Shown: positions 1 through 6,067 of the stretch, piece after piece
Layout: each line of letters starts with the position of its first letter
How positions within the stretch are numbered: position 1 is the stretch's first letter
Assembly (NCBI GenBank): GCA_030610025.1
Contig: JAUWSP010000187.1
Span: 1-6,067, forward strand
Length of the DNA: 6,067 bases
Direction: 5' to 3'
Source: Acidobacteriota bacterium
Lineage (GTDB): Bacteria; Acidobacteriota; Thermoanaerobaculia; Multivoradales; JAHEKO01
Notes under the pieces: generated by a model
Database searches by the model: none
Told to the model about the DNA's origin: nothing
The model's input: only the letters and a program-made list of their open reading frames with translations
Made by a program: the position numbers and the translations under genes

Positions 1-1199
1 AGTCGCCGATTGGCGAACACGACGAACGTCGGTGGCGTGGAGGAAACCTGGGTGGCGTAGCGCAGCTTCCAGGGTTTTCCAGCCAGGTGTGGCGCTCGAT
101 GCCTGGTCACGGCATTGGCCAGGATGCGATTCAGCTCCGAAGTGCTCGGGTGTGTCGCCAGCAGCTCGAGGACATCTGTCGCCGCCGGCAGCACCTTCTC
201 GACTCCCCGGCCGGTGAGCGCAGAGATGTTCACTCTCGAAGGGCTGGCAAGCAACTCATCGAGGCGCTCCCAGGATTCATCGAGCTCCTCGCGGCTCTTC
301 TCGTCCAGCAGATCCCACTTGTTGACCACTACGACACTCGGCCGGCCCAGATCCCAGGCCGTACCTGCAATGGCCAGGTCCCCACTGGTCACCCCCTGGG
401 AGGCATCGATGACGAGAAGGGCTGCATCTGCCCGATCGAGTTGCCGGCGGGCCATCATGACGGCCAACTCCTCCGGCGCTCCGGACACCTGACTGCGTCT
501 ACGAATTCCGGCGGTATCTACGAGGAGATATTCTTCATCCCCACTGCTTACCAGGGTGTCGACGGGATCCCGCGTCGTACCGGGCTCCGGCGATACCAGA
601 GCACGGTACTTGCCCACGATCCGATTGAGCAGTGACGATTTACCGACATTGGGGCGTCCGACAATCGCCAGATGGGGGGCGTTGACCTCCTCCGCCTCGA
701 CAGAGGGCGGCAGCATCTCGGCAATCGCCTCATGGAGCTCACCGATCCCCAGGGCGTGCTCGGCCGAAACCAGGATCTGCTTTTCGAATCCGAGCCGGTA
801 GAACTCGTAGTGGCCTTCCTGCGCGGCCCGCGTATCGGCCTTGTTCACCACCAGGATGGAAGGCTTCGAGTATTGACGCAGCTCTTGCCAGACGGTCTCG
901 TCCGCACCCATGAGCCCCTCCTTGCCGTCCACTACGAAAATCAGCAGGTCACTCTCCTCCACTGCCAGGAGAACTTGTCGATTCAAGCCCAGGAGATCGT
1001 CACCCAGCAACAGACCGCCGGTATCGACCAGCAGAATCGAACGCTCCTCGTCGAACTCCATCAGACCGGTGATCCGATCGCGAGTCACTCCGGGCTGATC
1101 GTGGACGATGGCCTTGCGCTGGCGCAGCAAGCGATTGAAGAGCGTCGACTTCCCGACGTTGGGTCGGCCTACGATGGCCACCGAAGGCGTGACGCCCAT
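1..1199 (-). CDS. der: Ribosome-assembly GTPase Der (EngA), C-terminus cut by window edge
   Basis: Der is a double GTPase that binds the 50S subunit late in assembly. Reading from ATG at 1199, the first G domain shows the P-loop GRPNVGKS (residues 11-18), DTGG (59-62), NKAD (119-122) and SAEH (145-148). The second shows GRPNVGKS (181-188), DTAG (228-231), NKWD (293-296) and SAL (326-328). The KH-like C-terminal domain follows, with the family hallmark RYATQVSSTPPTFVVFAN at about 380-397. The frame stays open to position 1; 399 codons are visible, so against a usual length of about 440-490 residues roughly the last 40 or more are missing. An in-frame GTG at 1208 would add three residues and overlap the stop of the upstream lipoprotein gene (TAGTG). 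ATG at 1199 is preferred because the conserved beta strand begins only a few residues later. Both options imply translational coupling. The family call is essentially certain. Confidence 0.97.
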   Translation of the reverse strand, partial: MGVTPSVAIVGRPNVGKSTLFNRLLRQRKAIVHDQPGVTRDRITGLMEFDEERSILLVDTGGLLLGDDLLGLNRQVLLAVEESDLLIFVVDGKEGLMGADETVWQELRQYSKPSILVVNKADTRAAQEGHYEFYRLGFEKQILVSAEHALGIGELHEAIAEMLPPSVEAEEVNAPHLAIVGRPNVGKSSLLNRIVGKYRALVSPEPGTTRDPVDTLVSSGDEEYLLVDTAGIRRRSQVSGAPEELAVMMARRQLDRADAALLVIDASQGVTSGDLAIAGTAWDLGRPSVVVVNKWDLLDEKSREELDESWERLDELLASPSRVNISALTGRGVEKVLPAATDVLELLATHPSTSELNRILANAVTRHRAPHLAGKPWKLRYATQVSSTPPTFVVFANRR

Positions 1200-1207
1200 A
1201 CCGCTCA

Positions 1208-1669
1208 CTATTGGATGGTTCGGAAGAGGACCCGCCAGCGACCCTCTTCACGTTTCAACTGGTACTTGACGCGATTCGCTTGTTCGAGCTGAGTCGAGAG
1301 AACCTGTTCGCCACCCATGGCACGCACCTCGAGGTCCCAGACCTCGAGTGTCGTGACGTAACAGTTCGAGTAATTCCAGACGTTGGCATCCTCGACGGTG
1401 AGACTGCGGAAAGTCGGTACCAGCCTGCGCCCCTGGAAGGTCAGGTCCTCGATTCGCTTGTGAATTCTGGAGATCTCCTTTTCGGCGGCCCGGCCCTCGA
1501 GCAAACTCAGATCACCCGTCTCATAGACCTGCCCCAGGATCGGCAGATAGGCCTCGAGCGCGGCCTGAATCTCTTCGCGGTCCACCTTCTCCTGCTCTTC
1601 GGAGGGGCTACAAGCGAGCACAGCAGTCGCGATCAACAGCACGCCCACGAATCGAGGATCGAGTCTCAT
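1208..1669 (-). CDS. Small predicted lipoprotein of unknown function between rnr and der
   Basis: This gene encodes 153 residues and I do not recognise the family. The N-terminus has arginines at 2 and 6, a hydrophobic stretch from about 7 to 19 and a lipobox-like VLAC with Cys20, so export and lipidation by the Lgt/Lsp pathway are likely. After the Cys comes a charged, probably helical segment (about 23-75). A beta-rich half follows, rich in aromatics (NVWNYSNCYVTTLEVWDLEV at about 95-114) and ending in KREEGRWRVLFRTI. Helices followed by a curved sheet with a terminal GRWRV strand resemble NTF2-like or IMS-type ligand-binding folds; this is a shape inference, not a match. It starts 34 bases after the rnr stop and ends 8 bases before the der ATG, so it is almost certainly co-transcribed with both. 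No good Shine-Dalgarno precedes its ATG. The coding call is secure; the function is open. Confidence 0.85.
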   Translation of the reverse strand: MRLDPRFVGVLLIATAVLACSPSEEQEKVDREEIQAALEAYLPILGQVYETGDLSLLEGRAAEKEISRIHKRIEDLTFQGRRLVPTFRSLTVEDANVWNYSNCYVTTLEVWDLEVRAMGGEQVLSTQLEQANRVKYQLKREEGRWRVLFRTIQ

Positions 1670-1703
1670 GTTTCTAGTGTAGCAACCTGCAGGGGACGAG
1701 ACC

Positions 1704-3908
1704 CTATCTGGGTGAGCGCCGCCGCTGTCGCCTCGGGCGCGACCGACGAGGCTCCGGCATGCCCACGATCGCCAGGCTCAGACCGCGCTGCCGAGGATCG
1801 ACCGCGGCGAGAACCACCTCCACCTGATCGGCGAGTCGGTAGATCTGCCCTTTCTCCTGCCCGATGAGCCGGTGGCTATCCGCCTCATAGACGTAGAAGT
1901 CATCGGCCATGGACCGTATGGGAACCAGGCCATCGACGAAATAGTCACTCAACTGCACGAAGAGACCAAAAGGCTGTACCCCGGTGACCCGACCGGAGAA
2001 CTTCTCCCCGATCCTCCCAGCCAGGAGCCTGACGAGCTTCCACTGCAGCAACTGGCGCTCGGCCCGCTCTGCGCGCCTCTCCGTGAAACTGCAATGCTCG
2101 GCGATCGAAGGCAGGCGCGGCTCGAGAAGTGAGTCCCCGTCCTCGGACGGATCGGAGGCGCGTAGGAGCTTCTTGAGCTGGCGATGCACCAGGAGATCAG
2201 GGTACCGGCGAATCGGCGAAGTGAAGTGCGTGTAGTGGTTGGACCCCAGGGCGTAATGTCCCCGGCACTCCGGATCGTAGGCAGCTTGCTGCATGGCTCG
2301 CAAAACGAGCGACGAGACGAACGGCTCCTCCGGCTTGCCCTCGGCCTGGGTCAGCAAGGCCTGCAGCGCTCGAGGGTTCAAGAGCTCGAGGTCTCCCTCC
2401 AATTTCAAGCCCAGGGGCTTGACCACACTCCGCAACTCTTCCAGCGAAGTTGGCTGCGGGGGATCGTGCACTCGGAAGAGTGCCGGGCTCCCATGCCCAT
2501 CGAGATGAAATGCCACGGCCTCGTTGGCCGCGATCATCAACTCCTCGATGATTCGATGGGCGATGTTTCGCTCTCCAGGCCGGACACCGACGGTAAAGCC
2601 CTCTTCATCGAGAATCACATTACCTTCGGGTAGATCGAAGTCGATCGAGCCTCGGGCCATTCTTCGACGGTTCAGCACCCGAGCGAGGGCTTCGGAGGCC
2701 TGTAGAGTCTGAAGCACCGCGCCATACTCCTTTTCGTCTCCGGCTCCTGGCGCCTCCAGTACACGTCGGACTTCGCCATACGTCAGCCTTCGCTGGCTCC
2801 GAATCACTGTCGTGTCGAAGCTCCGCGACTCGACCTCGCCATCCGGGGAAAACTCCAGGAAGGCCGACAGAGTCAGTCGCAGGACATCCGGCCGCAGCGA
2901 ACAAAGCCCGTTCGAGAGACTCTCGGGCAACATCGGGATCGCCCTATCTGGGAAGTAGACACTGGTGCCCCGTCGGAAGGCCTCGAGGTCGAGGGGCTCG
3001 CCCTCGGACACGTAGTGCGACACATCAGCGATGTGAACCCCGGCCCTGAAGCCGCCATCCGGGCGCTGCTCGACCGAGATGGCGTCGTCGAAATCCCTCG
3101 CGGTCTCTCCGTCGTTCGTGACCGTGATCTCGGCAGTGAGATCTCGTCGGCCCAGGAGGTCGCTCTCAATCGGATCTTCTGAGAATCTACTGGATTCCTC
3201 CAACACGGCCTCGGGAAAGCTGTCTGGAATCCGAAAGTGACGCAGCATGACAAGCACATCCACCCCTGGAGAGTCAGCGCTTCCCAGGACCTCGATAACG
3301 CGACCCTTCACAGGTCCTTGAACCCCTCTGGCAAGGTCCAGAACTTCGACAACGACATACTGATCCTCGAGGAACTTGTCTCCATCGACGACTTCCAGCT
3401 CGAGACTCACCTTCGGATCGAAGGGCACCAACCATCTCCGATCGCCCTCCCAATCCAGCGTCCCAACGAGTGTTCGGAGTGGCCGGTCCAACACTCTTAC
3501 CACCGTGGCTTCGGGCAGCCGGTCGTCACCCCTCTTCCGAGGCTTCTTGACTCGTCGGATGAGGACACGGTCTTTGTCGATGGCGCCCTTCAGATTGCGC
3601 CGTGAAACGAAGTAGCCGGCCTCTCGCCGAGCACCCGTTCGAATGAGTGCATCGCCCTTTTCGAATTGATCGACCTGACCAACGCTCCACTCAGTGTGGC
3701 GCACGGCGATCCAGCGCCCCTTCCATTCAACCGCCTCGCCTTCTCGCTGAAGATCAGCGAGAGCCCGATCGACCGCCGCAGAGTCCCACTTCCGAGATAT
3801 CGTCTTCCGAAGCTCAGTCGACTCCATCCCTCTCGGGCCCGCCTCTGCCAAGCCTTCCATCGCATCCTGGCGGGTGAGGCCCTCCAGCCCGCTCAATTCG
3901 GTTGACAC
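1704..3908 (-). CDS. rnr: Exoribonuclease R (RNase II/RNB family)
   Basis: This is a 3'->5' processive exoribonuclease that degrades structured RNA and takes part in mRNA and rRNA quality control in the cytoplasm. The 734 residues follow the RNase R order. A winged-helix-like N-terminus spans about 8-70. Two cold-shock/OB regions follow at about 80-225, the first containing GYFVSRRNLKGAIDKDRVLI. The RNB catalytic core spans about 245-580 and an S1 domain about 634-714. The four metal-binding aspartates are all present in the block DGETARDFDD (D266, D272, D274, D275). The second RNB signature, YTHFTSPIRRYPDLL, lies at 559-573. The protein ends in an arginine-rich tail (720-734), a common RNase R feature linked to RNA or ribosome binding. 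The start is GTG, supported by AGGGAGG ten bases upstream. The length is slightly shorter than E. coli RNase R (813). The tail and S1 domain argue for RNase R over RNase II. Confidence 0.96.
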   Translation of the reverse strand: MSTELSGLEGLTRQDAMEGLAEAGPRGMESTELRKTISRKWDSAAVDRALADLQREGEAVEWKGRWIAVRHTEWSVGQVDQFEKGDALIRTGARREAGYFVSRRNLKGAIDKDRVLIRRVKKPRKRGDDRLPEATVVRVLDRPLRTLVGTLDWEGDRRWLVPFDPKVSLELEVVDGDKFLEDQYVVVEVLDLARGVQGPVKGRVIEVLGSADSPGVDVLVMLRHFRIPDSFPEAVLEESSRFSEDPIESDLLGRRDLTAEITVTNDGETARDFDDAISVEQRPDGGFRAGVHIADVSHYVSEGEPLDLEAFRRGTSVYFPDRAIPMLPESLSNGLCSLRPDVLRLTLSAFLEFSPDGEVESRSFDTTVIRSQRRLTYGEVRRVLEAPGAGDEKEYGAVLQTLQASEALARVLNRRRMARGSIDFDLPEGNVILDEEGFTVGVRPGERNIAHRIIEELMIAANEAVAFHLDGHGSPALFRVHDPPQPTSLEELRSVVKPLGLKLEGDLELLNPRALQALLTQAEGKPEEPFVSSLVLRAMQQAAYDPECRGHYALGSNHYTHFTSPIRRYPDLLVHRQLKKLLRASDPSEDGDSLLEPRLPSIAEHCSFTERRAERAERQLLQWKLVRLLAGRIGEKFSGRVTGVQPFGLFVQLSDYFVDGLVPIRSMADDFYVYEADSHRLIGQEKGQIYRLADQVEVVLAAVDPRQRGLSLAIVGMPEPRRSRPRRQRRRSPR

Positions 3909-3930
3909 CTTCGATTACCCTCCCTAGAAT
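3902..3930 (+). promoter_or_regulatory. Sigma-70-type promoter of tRNA-Leu
   Basis: The -35 hexamer TTGACA (3902-3907) is a perfect match to consensus. It is followed after exactly 17 bases by TAGAAT (3925-3930), one mismatch from TATAAT. Transcription would begin near 3937, leaving only about five bases before the mature tRNA 5' end at 3942. The -35 box covers the start codon and second codon of the divergent rnr gene, and the spacer contains the rnr Shine-Dalgarno. Promoter function is inferred from the motif match and its position. Confidence 0.82.
3919..3925 (-). promoter_or_regulatory. Shine-Dalgarno of rnr
   Basis: On the minus strand AGGGAGG lies ten bases before GTG at 3908-3906. This strong site decides in favour of the GTG start over the internal ATGs at codons 17 and 28. 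It also lies within the spacer of the opposite-strand tRNA promoter. Confidence 0.75.
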
Positions 3931-3941
3931 CCCCTTTGGCC

Positions 3942-4029
<88 letters not shown>

Positions 4030-4081
4030 ATCACCTCTACGGCCCAGCAGCAACTGACATCGTATCCGATCGCCCGGTGGC

Positions 4082-4119
4082 GGTGACGGCTCATCGTCTC
4101 CAGGAGCGATCCGGTCACC
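4082..4119. repeat. Imperfect inverted repeat (hairpin) after tRNA-Leu
   Basis: The outer arms GGTGAC (4082-4087) and GTCACC (4114-4119) pair perfectly. Inside, GG (4088-4089) pairs with CC (4111-4112), ATCG (4093-4096) with CGAT (4107-4110), and CTC (4098-4100) with GAG (4104-4106) around a three-base loop. Small bulges separate the blocks, giving about 15 pairs in 38 bases. No T-run follows on the plus strand, so it is not a textbook intrinsic terminator. It might still end or protect the tRNA transcript. Confidence 0.5.
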
Positions 4120-4139
4120 CGCTTGTCTCCCTGCTGCGC

Positions 4140-4157
4140 TTGTGACATCGTGCACAA
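4140..4157. promoter_or_regulatory. Rex operator (ROP site)
   Basis: TTGTGACATCGTGCACAA has perfect TTGTG/CACAA half sites separated by eight bases. This is exactly the geometry of the known Rex consensus TTGTGAAnnnnTTCACAA. It lies 71 bases upstream of the rex ATG at 4229. Site and gene support each other: Rex proteins commonly repress their own promoter, and NADH releases them. The inner AA/TT positions match only partly (AC and TG). Confidence 0.88.
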
Positions 4158-4228
4158 GTCGGTGGCGGCAATCATTCGCCAGTCTGCCGGCCAGAGCTTC
4201 CTGGCAATCCGCGCCAACAGGTTTTGCA

Positions 4229-4855
4229 ATGACCGAACCAGCGGAGATCTCCTCCCTCACCCTGAATCGCTTGTCGCTGTATCTGCGCTGTCTGCGACAG
4301 CTTCAGGATGCGGGTACGACTCATGTTTCCTCGGGCCAGTTCGCCCAGCACTTCGAGCTTTCGGCTTCGTTGATGCGCAAGGATCTCGCACATTTCGGTG
4401 AATTCGGGATCCGCGGAACAGGCTATCGGGTCGACGATCTCGCCGCCAGGCTCACGACCCTTCTCGGTCTCGATCGGATCCACAATCTAGCGGTCGTCGG
4501 CATGGGGAGCCTCGGAAGCGCTCTGGCTCGCTACCTCAGTTTCAACGACAAGCCCTTCAGAATCGTCGCCGCTTTCGATGTGGACGGTCGGAAGGTAGGC
4601 CACAAGATCGGCCACCTCGTGATTCACCACAGCCGCGACATCCCAGAAGTCATTCCGCAGACGGAGGCGCAGATTGCAGTTCTCTCGGTTCCGGCCTCGG
4701 CCGCCCAGCAGTGCTACGAGGATCTGACGGTCAGCGGCATCGAGGCGGTGCTCAACTTCGCGCCCACCCAGCTGAAGCAGCATCCTGCTGTGCGCACGAA
4801 AAGCGTCGACTTTCAGATCAATCTCGAGGAGCTCGCCTACTTTCTAAGCTCCTGA
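4229..4855 (+). CDS. rex: Redox-sensing transcriptional repressor Rex
   Basis: Rex is a homodimeric repressor that senses NADH/NAD+ and controls respiration and fermentation genes. From ATG at 4229 the product is 208 residues, the normal family length. The N-terminal winged helix (about 8-78) contains the recognition-helix and wing signature MRKDLAHFGEFGIRGTGY (49-66). The Rossmann domain begins with LAVVGMGSLGSALARY (87-102), the GxGxxG dinucleotide motif, followed by the second-strand acidic residues FDVD (116-119). Family-typical LSVPASAAQQ, GIEAVLNFAPTQL and the C-terminal swapped helix ELAYFL follow. The frame stays open upstream to a GTG at 4142, but that would place the operator inside the gene and add 29 residues lacking family features. 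ATG 4229, with AGG seven bases upstream, is therefore chosen. It is monocistronic, transcribed away from rnr and convergent with rsmD. Confidence 0.96.
   Translation: MTEPAEISSLTLNRLSLYLRCLRQLQDAGTTHVSSGQFAQHFELSASLMRKDLAHFGEFGIRGTGYRVDDLAARLTTLLGLDRIHNLAVVGMGSLGSALARYLSFNDKPFRIVAAFDVDGRKVGHKIGHLVIHHSRDIPEVIPQTEAQIAVLSVPASAAQQCYEDLTVSGIEAVLNFAPTQLKQHPAVRTKSVDFQINLEELAYFLSS
4827..4853. repeat. Inverted repeat at the rex 3' end (possible convergent terminator)
   Basis: AGGAGCT (4827-4833) and AGCTCCT (4847-4853) form a perfect 7-bp stem with a 13-base loop, overlapping the last rex codons and first base of its TGA. Downstream rsmD transcripts would meet it 29 bases after their stop. No T-run follows on either strand, so a terminator role is weakly supported. 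Confidence 0.35.
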
Positions 4856-4881
4856 CTGCCTTCTCGGTATCTTCCGACAGA

Positions 4882-5439
4882 TTACTTCCTGGTAGAGAAG
4901 AAGGTCATCCGGTTCTCCCCATAGTCGCGGGTCGCCTGACGCACCAGACCTTCGGCGGCCTCCGGCAGCTCTGTCCGGATCGAGTGCTCGATCGCCACTT
5001 CGCCACCGCCTGCCAGCAGCGTATCCAGCGAAGCCAAGAGGGCCTCGTACTCGGCGTAGACGTAAGGAGGATCCGCGAAAATCAGGTCGAAAGGTGTTTC
5101 CATGAGTCTGCGGACGCGGCCGATCTGCGCCGGTAAATCGGCCTGACACACCGATGTGGAATCGGGTGACAGCTCCTTGCAAGCTCTTTGAAGCCGCCGG
5201 ACAGCTTCTCGGTCGCTTTCCACGAAGACGACGAGATCCGCCCCCCGGCTGAGAGCTTCCAATCCCACTGCGCCGGTGCCGGCGAACAAGTCCAGCAGCC
5301 GCGACCCCGCGACTCGGCCCTGCCAGATGTCGAAAAGTGCCTCTCGAAGGCGGCCTGACGTGGGCCTGGCACTCGTTGGAACCGGCAGGCTCCGACCTCG
5401 GAACCGACCACCGGAGATCCGTACACCCCTTCTGGTCAT
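4882..5439 (-). CDS. rsmD: 16S rRNA (guanine966-N2)-methyltransferase RsmD
   Basis: RsmD transfers a methyl group from S-adenosylmethionine to N2 of G966 of 16S rRNA during 30S assembly. The 185 residues match the family length. The N-terminal RNA-contacting segment ISGGRFRGRSLPVP (8-21) and RPTSGRLREALFDI (25-38) are typical of RsmD. SAM-binding motif I is DLFAGTGAVGLEALSRGA (50-67), the acidic VESD follows (73-76), and the catalytic N2-guanine motif is ADPPY (122-126). The ATG start at 5439 overlaps the TGA of the upstream unknown gene as ATGA. With no clear Shine-Dalgarno, translation is probably coupled. It ends 26 bp from the convergent rex stop. In many bacteria coaD follows rsmD; here it does not. 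Confidence 0.95.
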   Translation of the reverse strand: MTRRGVRISGGRFRGRSLPVPTSARPTSGRLREALFDIWQGRVAGSRLLDLFAGTGAVGLEALSRGADLVVFVESDREAVRRLQRACKELSPDSTSVCQADLPAQIGRVRRLMETPFDLIFADPPYVYAEYEALLASLDTLLAGGGEVAIEHSIRTELPEAAEGLVRQATRDYGENRMTFFSTRK

Positions 5440-6067
5440 GGGAACTTTCGTCGTTTCACCAGTGCTTTGAAATGTTGGCCGACCGCCTCGTTGAGGATAT
5501 AGATGGTCAGCGGTTGCTCCACGCCGATCAGCTCGACACCCTTCTTGTCACCGGTCAAACCAATCACCTGGAACAGGACTCCATCGACCCTCTCCAGAAT
5601 GTCACCTGGCTCTGGAACATACCCGTAGGGCAACCCGACGGTGGGAGCCCGATCCTTGACGACTTCGAGGAGGTCGTCCGCCACTCGATTGACCCGGGAG
5701 AGTGCCAGTGAAAGGCTGTCATATCTGCCGAAGCGGTACCTGGTGGGCTCCTCTTCCCCGACCTCCAGGTAGAGCTCGCAGCTCTCGACCCAGTCTCCCT
5801 GCAAGCCCACGCCAACGGGAACCTCTTCGGAGAGATCCACCTCCCTCACCCTACGCAGGAAGGCCTGCACCTCGTCTGGGTTGAGCTCTGCCAGCTGGAC
5901 TGACTTCTCTTCATCGTGCCTCGAGATCAAGCGCACAGTGCCGTTGGCGAACAGGGTCACGTCTTCGGAATCGATGACAGCCCGGCACTCCCGACGCACC
6001 AACTCGTGGCTGCGCCGATCGACTTCCGCCTCGACCGCGGTCCCAGCAATCGTCAGCAAGAGCCCCG
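5436..6067 (-). CDS. Probably exported protein of unknown function, N-terminus beyond window
   Basis: I do not recognise this family. The frame is open to the right edge: a TTG at 6059 is possible, but codons upstream (GLL before LTIAGTAVEA) read like the end of a signal peptide with a VEA cleavage site. The true start is therefore probably outside the window and the protein is likely exported. Counting from the TTG, the visible 207 residues show a strand-rich first half (VTLFANGTVRLISR, then LNPDEVQAFLRRVREVDLSE). Next comes YRFGRYDSLSLALSRVNRVA at about 107-126. The C-terminal part is rich in Gly and Val (GDILERVDGVLFQVIGLTGD) and ends basic, KRRKFP. The early pattern loosely recalls small secreted domains in which a wing-like sheet precedes a helix, but this is only an impression. 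Its TGA overlaps the rsmD ATG by four bases, so the two are translationally coupled. Confidence 0.82.
   Translation of the reverse strand, partial: GLLLTIAGTAVEAEVDRRSHELVRRECRAVIDSEDVTLFANGTVRLISRHDEEKSVQLAELNPDEVQAFLRRVREVDLSEEVPVGVGLQGDWVESCELYLEVGEEEPTRYRFGRYDSLSLALSRVNRVADDLLEVVKDRAPTVGLPYGYVPEPGDILERVDGVLFQVIGLTGDKKGVELIGVEQPLTIYILNEAVGQHFKALVKRRKFP

Noticed and set aside
601..1199. Repeated sequence encoding GRPNVGKS twice
   Set aside because: This is the known internal duplication of Der G domains, not a DNA repeat element; the surrounding nucleotides have diverged.
87..1292. Plus-strand open frames of 182 and 206 residues opposite der
   Set aside because: The minus strand encodes both complete Der G domains with all motifs in frame; the plus-strand frames have no family features.
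1685..1695. CCTGCAGG palindrome between rnr and the lipoprotein gene
   Set aside because: It is a short 8-bp palindrome with no second copy or regulatory context; chance occurrence is likely in GC-rich DNA.
1211..1867. 218-residue plus-strand open frame antisense to the lipoprotein and rnr end
   Set aside because: It is opposite two well-supported genes and has no recognisable motifs; stop-free antisense frames are expected in GC-rich coding DNA.
4142..4228. In-frame upstream extension of rex from a GTG at 4142 (29 extra residues)
   Set aside because: It begins inside the Rex operator, lacks Rex-family sequence and would make the protein longer than usual; ATG at 4229 gives the normal length.

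Overview
The window is compact, GC-rich (roughly 60% by eye) bacterial chromosome. It is almost entirely housekeeping genes packed with very short or overlapping junctions. The combination of Rex, a two-domain Der GTPase, RNase R, a lipobox-type lipoprotein and an exported protein fits a free-living bacterium outside the usual enteric models. Something like Acidobacteriota or a deltaproteobacterial lineage is possible, but this is only a guess from gene content, and no gene here fixes the phylum.

Layout: positions 1-3908 hold a minus-strand cluster that reads rnr (RNase R, GTG start) -> small lipoprotein of unknown function -> der (ribosome-assembly GTPase, whose C-terminus runs off the left edge). 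Immediately head-to-head with rnr is a plus-strand tRNA-Leu(CAG) at 3942-4028. Its near-consensus sigma-70 promoter lies across the rnr start codon and ribosome-binding site. A 200-base stretch without a protein gene follows (4029-4228). It carries a long imperfect hairpin and an 18-bp palindrome matching the Rex operator. The rex gene (4229-4855, plus strand) follows directly, so it is very probably autoregulated by NADH/NAD+ status. Convergent with rex, 26 bp away, is rsmD (16S rRNA m2G966 methyltransferase, minus strand). The start of rsmD overlaps by 4 bases (ATGA) the stop of an upstream gene of unknown function, which looks exported and is cut by the right edge.

Functionally, der, rnr, rsmD and the tRNA all belong to translation, ribosome assembly and RNA quality control; rex is the single redox regulator. 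I found no mobile element, CRISPR array, prophage or defence system. The points most worth following are regulatory: the Rex operator, the tRNA promoter embedded in the rnr start region, and the two uncharacterised envelope or exported proteins that travel with conserved RNA and ribosome genes.
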